From an uncultured beta proteobacterium (GTDB taxonomy: Bacteria; Pseudomonadota; Gammaproteobacteria; Burkholderiales; Burkholderiaceae_C), in assembly GCA_903845935.1 (NCBI GenBank), contig CAIMZI010000079.1, positions 1 through 64,000 on the forward strand: 64,000 nucleotides of DNA, in the 5' to 3' direction. This document shows, one piece after another, positions 34,510-42,625 of this stretch. Position numbers and translations under genes: made by a program. Position 1 is the stretch's first letter, and the number at the start of each line of letters is the position of its first letter. Below the pieces are notes generated by a model. The model saw only the letters and a program-made list of their open reading frames with translations, did not search any database and was not told where the DNA came from.

Positions 34510-35967
34510 ATGGCGAGAATAGTAGTTCTGGGAGCCGGCATCGCCGGCCACACAGCGGCTAGGCATCTGCATTTATGGCTAGCCAAAGAACACGAGATCG
34601 TCGTCATCTCACCGAATCCCAAGTGGAATTGGATTCCCTCCAACATCTGGGTGGGCGTGGGGCAGTTGACCGAGAAAGATGTCACTTTCGATCTTGCGGA
34701 AATCTACAAAAAAACACGCATTGACTTTCATCAGGCCAAGGGCCTGTCAATTCATCCCGAGGGCAATGTGGCCAGCGCCCGCCCTTACGTCACCGTGGAG
34801 TCCACATCACCAGGGTCGGAAGGTCAGCTTGAAAACATCGACTACGATTACCTGATCAATGCCACCGGACCCAAGCTGAATTTTGGCGCAACTGAAGGGC
34901 TGGGCCCTGAGCACGGTCATACCGTGTCCGTATGTACTGCCGGTCACGCCAAAGAGGCCAATGACCAGCTTCAGGCCATTGTGGACTCACTCCAACGGGG
35001 CGAGAAGAAAACCATTGTGATCGGAACCGGTCACGGTACCTGCACCTGCCAGGGCGCAGCCTTTGAATACATCTACAACGTAGACCATATCCTTCGAGAA
35101 GCAGGCGTGCGTCATAACGCCCGCATCGTGTGGCTCAGCAATGAATTCGAATTAGGTGATTTCGGCATGGGCGGCGTTCATATCCAGCGCGGCGGTTACA
35201 TCACCAACGGGAAGACTTTCGCCGAATCCTTGATGGTTGAACGAGGCATCGAATGGATTATTCGTGCGCATGTGAGAAAGGTAGAAGCGGGCAAGATTCA
35301 TTACGAAACGCTGGATGGAATTTTCCATGAGCTGGATTTTGATTTTTCGATGCTCATTCCACCATTTAGTGGCGTTGGACTGAAAGCCTTCGACAAGGAG
35401 GATAAGGACATCAGCTCTCAGATATTTGCTGCCAGTGGTTTCATGAAAGTCGACGCGGATTACACGGCAAGGCCGTATGCAGAATGGAGCGCCAATGACT
35501 GGCCGCAGACCTATCAAAATCCCACGTATGGGAACCTCTTTGCCATTGGAATTGCATTTGCCCCACCGCACCTGATCAGCAAGCCCATGCAAAGTGCCAA
35601 TGGCACTCCCATAAACCCAGCACCGCCGAGAACGGGAATGCCTTCGGCTGCCATGGCGATTGCAGTTGCAAAAAGCATCAGGGACATGATTGCCGGCGCG
35701 AAGAAGCCCACCCACACAGCCTCTATGGCCAAGATGGGCGCCGCCTGTGTGGCTTCAACCGGCGCACATTTTTTCAGGGGCTCTGCGGCCACCATGACGG
35801 TTTACCCGATAGTGCCTGACTATGAAAAGTATCCGGAATACGGCCGCGACTTAGAACTCACCTTTGGTGAAATAGGACTTGCAGGGCATTGGATGAAAAC
35901 GCTGCTCCACCATACCTTTATCTATCAAGCACGCATGTTCCCCGGCTGGCGACTGCTTCCAGACTAA
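34510..35967 (+). CDS. Sulfide:quinone oxidoreductase-like FAD-dependent oxidoreductase
   Basis: IVVLGAGIAGHTAARHL Rossmann motif; HTVSVCTAGHAKEA, GTGHGTCTCQGAAFEY and KMGAACVASTG at positions resembling the SQR redox cysteines. Confidence 0.8.
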   Translation: MARIVVLGAGIAGHTAARHLHLWLAKEHEIVVISPNPKWNWIPSNIWVGVGQLTEKDVTFDLAEIYKKTRIDFHQAKGLSIHPEGNVASARPYVTVESTSPGSEGQLENIDYDYLINATGPKLNFGATEGLGPEHGHTVSVCTAGHAKEANDQLQAIVDSLQRGEKKTIVIGTGHGTCTCQGAAFEYIYNVDHILREAGVRHNARIVWLSNEFELGDFGMGGVHIQRGGYITNGKTFAESLMVERGIEWIIRAHVRKVEAGKIHYETLDGIFHELDFDFSMLIPPFSGVGLKAFDKEDKDISSQIFAASGFMKVDADYTARPYAEWSANDWPQTYQNPTYGNLFAIGIAFAPPHLISKPMQSANGTPINPAPPRTGMPSAAMAIAVAKSIRDMIAGAKKPTHTASMAKMGAACVASTGAHFFRGSAATMTVYPIVPDYEKYPEYGRDLELTFGEIGLAGHWMKTLLHHTFIYQARMFPGWRLLPD

Positions 35968-35997
35968 CCAGGTTTCAATGTCACCAAAGGATCAACC

Positions 35998-36156
35998 ATG
36001 AGCAAGCCCGTCAATAAAGAGCCCTATCAGCAAGCTTATTACCCACCCGTTCCCACGGGAATTACATGCCACATGCGAAGCAATGTCATCTGGCAAATTT
36101 TCAGATTTTTCGTCATCAACCTGAAAATGTTGAAGCTCATGAGGAAGTCTCACTAG
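35998..36156 (+). CDS. Small 52-aa protein downstream of the SQR-like gene (not in supplied ORF track)
   Basis: ATG with AAAGGA upstream; MSKPVNKEPYQQAYYPPVPTGITCHMRSNVIWQIFRFFVINLKMLKLMRKSH*. Confidence 0.65.
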   Translation: MSKPVNKEPYQQAYYPPVPTGITCHMRSNVIWQIFRFFVINLKMLKLMRKSH

Positions 36157-36189
36157 CGCCCCTGTGTTCAAAATGCTGAACATCCATCT

Positions 36190-37542
36190 CTATGGCATGG
36201 ACTTCAGCTTGCGATACAGAGAACGCGTGCTGATTCCCAACTGGCGTGCCAGTTCGCTCCGACTGCCTGAGTGCTGGGCAACCAGTTGGGCCAGTGCAGC
36301 ACGCTCCGCATCCTTTAGCTTGGCCTGACTGGGAGCTTCAGAACGCACGGCTTGGCCGAGCTCTCCAGACTTCTTTGCGGGCAAGGAAATTCCCCCGACC
36401 CTCAGGGCACGTTCGAGATGGCTGCTTTCCAATACATCGCTATCGCACAGCAGTGAGGCCCGCTCAAGCATATTGCGCAGTTCGCGCACATTTCCAGGAA
36501 AGCGTTGCACCTGCAGCAAGTGCTGCGCGGAGGCGCTCAGGGACAGCTTACGTTGGGGACTCATGCGCTTCAATAGTGCCGAACTCAATAAGGGAATATC
36601 GTCTCTGCGCTCGCGCAGTGCCGGTAGGTAAATGGGAAAGGTGCTCAGGCGGTAATACAAGTCCTCGCGGAATGTGCCATCGGCCACCATCTGGCCTAAA
36701 TCCCTGTGGGTCGCCGAAACAACGCGAATATCCGCGTGGCGCAGCTCGGTGCTTCCCACTCTGCGGTAGGTACCGGATTCGAGCAGGCGCAGCAGTTTGA
36801 CCTGAATGGTCAGCGGAATATCACCCACCTCGTCCAGAAACAAGGTCCCGCCGCTGGCTGCCTCCACCAGTCCGCCGCGCGCGGTAGCGGCCCCGGTGAA
36901 TGCACCGCGTTCATGGCCAAACAATTCGGATTCAAACAGATTTTCCGGCATGCTGGCACAGTCCACGGCCACCAGTGGACGGTGCGCGCGCGCACTTGAT
37001 GCGTGTACCGCTTGTGCCACCAGCTCCTTACCGGTGCCAGACTCTCCCAGCAGCAGCACGGTGGCCATGGAGGGTGCCACACGCGCCACCAGGGCCAGCA
37101 TTTCCCGAAATACAGGTGATCTTCCGATGAGTCCTTTGCCCGCCGATCGCTCCTGCGTCACCCGCAAGGGCTCCATCTTTTCCACGTAATAGGCTTGCTT
37201 ACCAGCGGCATCGGCAATCGGAGTCAGCTCGATCTGTATGTACTCCTCACCCTTGGCTGTGTGGTGCAGATGCATGACGCGTTCGCGTTGCCCGGATGCA
37301 CGCGCCTGGGCCAGTGGGCAGGACTCTCCAGCCTGGTCACAGGGCATGCTGAAGTGATGGGACACCTCATAGCAGGTCCGTCCCACCACGCTTTGTGACT
37401 GGCTGAATTGCTGGCGGTATGCGGAATTGGCTGCCAGGATGCGATAGTTCGCATCAAACAATATGTGGGGTTCGCTTAAGCCCTCCAGGAAGGACATCAA
37501 CTCCGGCAGTGGCTTCACGAGAATCCTTTTTGGGGCGGTCAT
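36190..37542 (-). CDS. Sigma-54-dependent transcriptional regulator with N-terminal Cys-containing PAS domain
   Basis: [35 protein letters not shown]-terminal Fis-type HTH; PAS with [23 protein letters not shown]. Confidence 0.92.
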   Translation of the reverse strand: MTAPKRILVKPLPELMSFLEGLSEPHILFDANYRILAANSAYRQQFSQSQSVVGRTCYEVSHHFSMPCDQAGESCPLAQARASGQRERVMHLHHTAKGEEYIQIELTPIADAAGKQAYYVEKMEPLRVTQERSAGKGLIGRSPVFREMLALVARVAPSMATVLLLGESGTGKELVAQAVHASSARAHRPLVAVDCASMPENLFESELFGHERGAFTGAATARGGLVEAASGGTLFLDEVGDIPLTIQVKLLRLLESGTYRRVGSTELRHADIRVVSATHRDLGQMVADGTFREDLYYRLSTFPIYLPALRERRDDIPLLSSALLKRMSPQRKLSLSASAQHLLQVQRFPGNVRELRNMLERASLLCDSDVLESSHLERALRVGGISLPAKKSGELGQAVRSEAPSQAKLKDAERAALAQLVAQHSGSRSELARQLGISTRSLYRKLKSMP

Positions 37543-37547
37543 CAGCT

Positions 37548-37582
37548 TATGCCATCTACGGCATAGGGTGCCAATTATGGCA
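37548..37582. promoter_or_regulatory. Two tandem TGCC-N6-GGCA dyads (candidate enhancer sites for the sigma-54 regulator)
   Basis: TGCCATCTACGGCA (37550-37563, extended TATGCC..GGCATA 37548-37565) and TGCCAATTATGGCA (37569-37582); centres 19 bp apart. Confidence 0.5.
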
Positions 37583-37669
37583 GCTTCCTTCTTGTCACTT
37601 TGTTTCGCTGGCCACCCGTCTGTGGCTCCAAGCCCATGAATTCATTGACCTTTCCCCCCACTTGGTTCA

Positions 37670-37685
37670 TGGCACGGTTCTTGAT
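37670..37685 (+). promoter_or_regulatory. Sigma-54 (-24/-12)-like promoter for the cyd operon
   Basis: TGGCACGGTTCTTGAT versus TGGCACG-N4-TTGCW; mismatch at the -12 GC. Confidence 0.4.
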
Positions 37686-37714
37686 TGAAAATACTGGCAT
37701 ATGTATTGACCGTC

Positions 37715-37897
37715 ATGAACTTTTCCGACAAATCCCTGCTCAACAAACTGGCTGTGATGCTGGTTTTCAAGCTCGCCATCCTAGTGGCGCTGTGGTGGGT
37801 GTTTGTGCGGGAACAGCGCGTGACCGTCGATGACAGCGGCGTTGCCGCTCAACTTTTGCACCCCGCAATTGCTGCTACACAAGGAACAAATAAATGA
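37715..37897 (+). CDS. cydP: CydP-like putative cytochrome oxidase small subunit
   Basis: MNFSDKSLLNKLAVMLVFKLAILVALWWVFVREQRVTVD; overlaps cydA start. Confidence 0.75.
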   Translation: MNFSDKSLLNKLAVMLVFKLAILVALWWVFVREQRVTVDDSGVAAQLLHPAIAATQGTNK

Positions 37898-39453
37898 TTT
37901 CGGAACAACTGGTAGATCTGTCGCGGTTGCAGTTTGCCGCCACAGCGCTGTACCACTTTCTCTTTGTGCCACTCACCATCGGCATGGTGTGGATGTTGGT
38001 GATCATGGAGAGCGTCTATTTAATGACGGGCAATGTGATCTGGAAAGACATGACGCGCTTCTGGGGCAAGCTCTTTGGCATCAATTTTGCATTGGGCGTC
38101 ACCACCGGCATCACGCTGGAATTCCAGTTCGGCACCAACTGGGCCTATTACTCGCATTACGTGGGAGACATCTTTGGCGCACCCCTGGCCATCGAAGGGC
38201 TGATGGCCTTCTTCCTGGAATCGACCATGATTGGCCTGTTCTTCTTTGGCTGGGACCGGCTTAGCAAACCCCAGCATTTACTGGTCACCCTGCTGATGGC
38301 CGTGGGCACCAATCTGTCGGCGCTGTGGATTCTGATTGCCAATGGTTGGATGCAAAACCCAGTGGGTGCGGAGTTCAGCTACCAGACCATGCGCATGGAG
38401 ATGACCGATTTCTGGGCCGTGCTGTTCAACCCCGACGCACAGGCCAAGTTTGTGCACACGGTGTCGGCCGGCTATGCCACCGGCGCCATGTTTGTGCTGT
38501 CGATTTCCAGCTGGTATCTGCTCAAAAAGCGGAACGTGGAATTTGCCAAGCGCAGCTTTCGCGTGGCCGCCGCCTTTGGTCTGGCCTCGGTGCTGAGCGT
38601 CATCGTGCTGGGTGATGAATCGGGCTACACGGTAGGTGAGGCGCAGCAAACCAAACTAGCTGCCATGGAAGCCATGTGGGAGACCAAGCCTGCACCGGCA
38701 GGACTGACGCTGGTAGCCAGCATCAACGAGGTCGAACAGAAGAACAACTGGGAGATTGAAATTCCTTGGGTCATGGGCGTGATTGGCACGCGCTCGCTCA
38801 GCAAGGAGATTCCCGGCATTCACGAGATCAAGGCCAAGAACCGCGAGCGGATTGTGCGTGGCATCATCGCCGTCAATGCACTCGAAGCACTGCGCACCAA
38901 CCGGCAGGACGCGGTGGCCAAGCAGGTATTCGAGGAGCACAAGACAGACCTGGGTTTTGGCCTGTTGCTTAAAAAATACGTGGTCGATGTCAACACCGCC
39001 ACCCCCGAGATCATCGAGCGCGCCGTCAATGACACCGTGCCACGCGTCACTCCCATGTTCTGGGCCTTCCGTCTCATGGTCTCACTGGGATTTTCCATGC
39101 TGCTGCTCTTTGGTTTGGCCTTCTGGAGTACCTTGAAGTCGGCCTGCATGGGCAAGCCTTGGCTACTCAAAGTTGCGCTGTGGATGCTGCCCGCACCCTG
39201 GCTGGCCTGCGAGCTGGGCTGGTTTGTTGCCGAGTACGGCCGCCAGCCCTGGACCATCTATGGCGTGCTGCCCACGCACCTGAGTGTGTCAACACTAAGC
39301 GTCAACAGCCTGTATGGCTCACTGGCCGGATTCATCGGCTTCTACACCGTGCTGCTGGTGGTCGAGATGTTCCTGATGGTCAAGTTCGCCCGTATGGGCC
39401 CCGGCAGCCTGGGCACCGGTCGCTATGTCAACGAGCCGCAGTTTCATGCTTAA
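37894..39453 (+). CDS. cydA: Cytochrome bd ubiquinol oxidase subunit I
   Basis: LSRLQFAATALYHFLFVPLTIGMVWMLVIMESVYLMTG; long Q-loop; PAPWLACELGWFVAEYGRQPWTIYGVLPT. Confidence 0.97.
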   Translation: MISEQLVDLSRLQFAATALYHFLFVPLTIGMVWMLVIMESVYLMTGNVIWKDMTRFWGKLFGINFALGVTTGITLEFQFGTNWAYYSHYVGDIFGAPLAIEGLMAFFLESTMIGLFFFGWDRLSKPQHLLVTLLMAVGTNLSALWILIANGWMQNPVGAEFSYQTMRMEMTDFWAVLFNPDAQAKFVHTVSAGYATGAMFVLSISSWYLLKKRNVEFAKRSFRVAAAFGLASVLSVIVLGDESGYTVGEAQQTKLAAMEAMWETKPAPAGLTLVASINEVEQKNNWEIEIPWVMGVIGTRSLSKEIPGIHEIKAKNRERIVRGIIAVNALEALRTNRQDAVAKQVFEEHKTDLGFGLLLKKYVVDVNTATPEIIERAVNDTVPRVTPMFWAFRLMVSLGFSMLLLFGLAFWSTLKSACMGKPWLLKVALWMLPAPWLACELGWFVAEYGRQPWTIYGVLPTHLSVSTLSVNSLYGSLAGFIGFYTVLLVVEMFLMVKFARMGPGSLGTGRYVNEPQFHA

Positions 39454-39464
39454 CAGGACGCACT

Positions 39465-40601
39465 ATGTTTGACTATTCAACTCTCAAAATCATCTGGTGG
39501 CTGCTGGTCGGTGTTCTCTTGGTCGGCTTTGCCATCATGGATGGACACGACATGGGTGTGGGAACCCTGCTGCCCTTTGTTGGGCGCAACGATCTGGAGC
39601 GCCGCGTTGTCATCAACACGGTGGGGCCGCACTGGGACGGCAACCAGGTCTGGTTCATCACCGGTGGAGGCGCCATCTTTGCCGCTTGGCCTCTCGTCTA
39701 TGCCACTGCATTTAGCGGCTTTTACTGGGCCATGTTGGTGGTGCTGTGGGCGCTGTTCTTCCGCCCGGTGGGCTTTGATTACCGCAGCAAGATCCACAAC
39801 GCCACTTGGCGCAGCACCTGGGATTGGGGGCTGTTCATTGGCGGCTCGGTGCCTCCGCTGATCTTTGGCGTGGCCTTTGGCAACCTGCTGCAGGGGGTTC
39901 CCTTCCAGTTCGACCTCTACATGGTCTCCACGTATACAGGCAGCTTCTGGCAATTGCTCAACCCGTTTGCCCTGCTGGCCGGTGTCGTCAGCAGCGCCAT
40001 GATCACCCTGCAAGGTGGCGCCTATCTGGCCCACCGCACCGAAGGCATTATTCAGGAGCGCACCATCCGGGCGGCAACGGGTGCGGCGCTGCTGATGGTG
40101 CTGGCCTTTGTGGGCGCGGGCTTCTGGCTGCAAGGCATTGACGGTTACCGGATTGCCTCCGTCATCAGCACCAACGCCTTGCCAGACCCCATTGCCAAGA
40201 CGGTGGTCCGCGAGGCCGGTGCCTGGATGGTGAATTACGGCAAACAACCGCTGCTGTGGCTGCTGCCTGCTCTGGGCATTGGCGGTGCGTTGCTGAGCGC
40301 CTTGCTGCTTCGTCTGCGCTGGACCCTGAGTGGCTTCGTGGCCTCCTCGCTGGCCGTGCTCGGAGTCATCGGCACGGCGGGCGCGTCGATGTTTCCCTTC
40401 GTCATGCCGTCGAGTTCCATGCCGGCTGCGAGCTTGACGGTGTGGGACAGCGTGTCGAGTCACCTGACCCTTGGCATCATGTTCTGGGCCACCATGCTGT
40501 TCATGCCCCTCATCATCCTTTACACCTCCTGGGCCTATAGTGTCATGCGCGGCAAGGTGACGGCGGCCTACATCCGGGAGAACGACCATGCTGCTTACTA
40601 A
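39465..40601 (+). CDS. cydB: Cytochrome bd ubiquinol oxidase subunit II
   Basis: DYSTLKIIWWLLVGVLLVGFAIMDGHDMGVGTLLPFVGRND. Confidence 0.97.
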   Translation: MFDYSTLKIIWWLLVGVLLVGFAIMDGHDMGVGTLLPFVGRNDLERRVVINTVGPHWDGNQVWFITGGGAIFAAWPLVYATAFSGFYWAMLVVLWALFFRPVGFDYRSKIHNATWRSTWDWGLFIGGSVPPLIFGVAFGNLLQGVPFQFDLYMVSTYTGSFWQLLNPFALLAGVVSSAMITLQGGAYLAHRTEGIIQERTIRAATGAALLMVLAFVGAGFWLQGIDGYRIASVISTNALPDPIAKTVVREAGAWMVNYGKQPLLWLLPALGIGGALLSALLLRLRWTLSGFVASSLAVLGVIGTAGASMFPFVMPSSSMPAASLTVWDSVSSHLTLGIMFWATMLFMPLIILYTSWAYSVMRGKVTAAYIRENDHAAY

Positions 40602-40737
40602 GCCGCCCGAGCAAGACAACGAACGCCGCAACGGCTGGGTCTTTAAAGACAAATCGGCACCTGCCAACTTGGAAGTGCCGCCGCATAAATACCTCACCGC
40701 CAGCAAGTTGCTGATCGGTGAAGACGACGCAGCCTGA
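40588..40737 (+). CDS. Small 49-aa protein between cydB and cydX (not in supplied ORF track)
   Basis: ATG 14 nt before the end of cydB with GGGAG upstream; MLLTKPPEQDNERRNGWVFKDKSAPANLEVPPHKYLTASKLLIGEDDAA*. Confidence 0.5.
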   Translation: MLLTKPPEQDNERRNGWVFKDKSAPANLEVPPHKYLTASKLLIGEDDAA

Positions 40738-40757
40738 GCGCTGAGAAAGACAATCAC

Positions 40758-40877
40758 ATGTGGTACTTTGCCTGGATTTTGGGCGTCGGCTTTGCCGTCT
40801 TGCTGGCCATTTTGAATGCGATGTGGGGTGAAAACGAGGACGCGCGTGCCGCTGTGCGAAAGGGCAAAAAGCGGTGA
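40758..40877 (+). CDS. cydX: Cytochrome bd-I accessory subunit CydX (39 aa; not in supplied ORF track)
   Basis: MWYFAWILGVGFAVLLAILNAMWGENEDARAAVRKGKKR*, canonical CydX pattern. Confidence 0.9.
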   Translation: MWYFAWILGVGFAVLLAILNAMWGENEDARAAVRKGKKR

Positions 40878-41167
40878 TGGCAAATAATGCGGTAGCCCCG
40901 GCGCCTGCGCCGAGCGCCATACACTTACCAAGCCTGCTCGCAGCACTTGCCATCATGCTGTTCGGCACCATCTATCCTCTGGCGCTCGCGCGTTCCAATG
41001 GCAGTGTGGACCATGGTTTTCTCGTAGCCCTGTTATGGGCCATGAGTGCCGGACTGGTGCGTGGCGTGGGCTTTGTGCCGCGCGCCCTCGGCTGGAAGCT
41101 ATTTTTTTCCGGCTGGTCTTGCGGGGCAGGTCTGCTTATGGCGGCAGGGTTGCGTTGGATTGTCTGA
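40877..41167 (+). CDS. Cyd operon YbgE-like membrane protein
   Basis: LAALAIMLFGTIYPLALAR...GLVRGVGFVPR; overlaps cydX stop. Confidence 0.75.
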   Translation: MANNAVAPAPAPSAIHLPSLLAALAIMLFGTIYPLALARSNGSVDHGFLVALLWAMSAGLVRGVGFVPRALGWKLFFSGWSCGAGLLMAAGLRWIV

Positions 41168-41194
41168 GCCACTGATACGTAAAGAGATACGCCT

Positions 41195-41602
41195 ATGCCC
41201 ACTGAAACTACCATCTATGTCCAACTGGGCGGCGAAGCCGCCATCTATGCGCTGGTGAATCGCTTTTATGAACTGATGGACGCGCTACCAGAGGCGTACA
41301 CGGTGCGTCAGTTGCACCCTGAAAGCCTTGCGGGAAGTGCGACAAGCCTGTTTGAATATTTGTCAGGCTGGTTTGGTGGCCCAGCGCTTTATGTCGCCAA
41401 AAAGGGCCACCCCCGCTTGCGCATGCGCCATGCTCCCTATGCCGTGGGACCGGTGGTGCGGGATGAATGGATGCTGTGCATGACCCAGGCGCTTACCGAG
41501 CAGGTGACTGACATCGCGCTGCGCGACCAACTCATCCACACCTTTGACCAAATGGCCACCCATTTGATCAACACCGACGGCAGCCATAGTTGCGCTAGCT
41601 AG
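41195..41602 (+). CDS. Group II truncated hemoglobin
   Basis: IYALVNRFYELMD; YLSGWFGGPALYVAKKGHPRLRMRHAPYAVG; RDEWMLCM. Confidence 0.9.
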   Translation: MPTETTIYVQLGGEAAIYALVNRFYELMDALPEAYTVRQLHPESLAGSATSLFEYLSGWFGGPALYVAKKGHPRLRMRHAPYAVGPVVRDEWMLCMTQALTEQVTDIALRDQLIHTFDQMATHLINTDGSHSCAS

Positions 41603-41647
41603 TGCAGCTGAACCCTGAGGTTCATGAAATTTCCCCCTGGAGACCCT

Positions 41648-42121
41648 ATGAAAGCCTTTCAAGACTACTACCCCGAAAACGTCGCACAGTGTTACGGTTG
41701 CGGCTCCAACAACAGCCACGGCCACCAAATCAAGACGCATTGGGATGGCGAGGAAACGGTGACCTTTTTTACACCCGAGCCTTACCAGATGTCGGTGCCG
41801 GGTTTTGCCTATGGTGGATTGATCGCATCGCTGATTGACTGCCACGGCACAGCAACCGCCGCTGCCGCCATGTACCGGGAACAAGTGCGCGCAATGGACA
41901 GCCTGCCGCCGTTTCGCTTTGTGACAGGCTCACTGCATGTGGATTTCCTGAAACCCACGCCTATTGGGGGCGCACTGGAAATTCGCGGACGTGTCAAGGA
42001 GATCAAAGGCCGAAAAGTTATCGTGGAAATTTCGGTTTTGGCCAGCGCTGTGCTTACCGCGCGTGGCGAAGTCATCGCCGTCCAAATGCCCGAGAGCTTC
42101 GGCAGCAAACCAGGCGAGTGA
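41648..42121 (+). CDS. PaaI-family hotdog thioesterase
   Basis: YGGLIASLIDCHGTATAAAAMY; GSLHVDFLKPTPIGG. Confidence 0.85.
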   Translation: MKAFQDYYPENVAQCYGCGSNNSHGHQIKTHWDGEETVTFFTPEPYQMSVPGFAYGGLIASLIDCHGTATAAAAMYREQVRAMDSLPPFRFVTGSLHVDFLKPTPIGGALEIRGRVKEIKGRKVIVEISVLASAVLTARGEVIAVQMPESFGSKPGE

Positions 42122-42234
42122 TATGGCGGTATTGGGCTGATTCGTTCACTCTAGGAGCAGCGCGCACCCTCGCAGCGTGCATGGAACGTTGAAGGCAGTA
42201 GAACCTTGAGCTCTTTAGGAAGAATCACGCTTTT

Positions 42235-42254
42235 CATATGACTCGGATCATATG
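42235..42254. promoter_or_regulatory. ArsR/SmtB-like operator candidate
   Basis: Perfect inverted repeat CATATGA-CTCGGA-TCATATG (ATGA-N6-TCAT core). Confidence 0.5.
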
Positions 42255-42334
42255 GTTATTCGTGTTTGTCATTCATACTTTTCCCATACGCAGTGAATCC
42301 GTTGCGCGCGGTCATCGCCCTGAAGGACATCGAG

Positions 42335-42552
42335 ATGAACATATCCATGCAAATCGAAATCGACAACCTCACATGTGGGCGATGCGAAAGATCGTCAAAG
42401 GCCTGTCAGCCATGCTGGAGGTCTCTGATCTCTTCGCGGATCGCGAACATCAGCTGGTGCAATTCACTGGTGCTGCCTGGCTTCGCGATGCAGTCGTCCA
42501 AAAGCTCCGAACCATGGGCTATCCGGAGAAGGCGATGCGAGAATCTATGTAG
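42335..42552 (+). pseudogene. Heavy-metal-associated (HMA) domain protein, frameshifted
   Basis: MNISMQIEIDNLTCGRC in one frame (42266 ORF), continued by RKIVKGLSAMLEVSDLFADREHQLVQFTGAAWLRDAVVQKLRTMGYPEKA in another (42238 ORF). Confidence 0.65.
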
Positions 42553-42625
42553 AAGAAAATGAGCGTCAACAGATGCTGTAAAAGCGCATGGGCATGACGT
42601 CCATGTAAGGTTTGGCCAGCCGATC

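Noticed and set aside
34300-34510. Sigma-54 promoter for the SQR-like gene
   Set aside because: No GG-N10-GC element with TGGCAC/TTGC context was found; the sigma-70-like element at 34440-34468 fits better.
36165-36182. TGTTCA-AAATGC-TGAACA inverted repeat between convergent genes
   Set aside because: Short arms and no U-tract; too weak to call a terminator or operator.
37701-37720. Possible FNR/ANR box ATTGACCGTCATGAA near cydP
   Set aside because: Imperfect half-sites and it overlaps the cydP start codon, a poor position for an activator site.
39477-40946. 489-aa minus-strand ORF
   Set aside because: Antisense to cydB/cydX, whose products are unambiguous.
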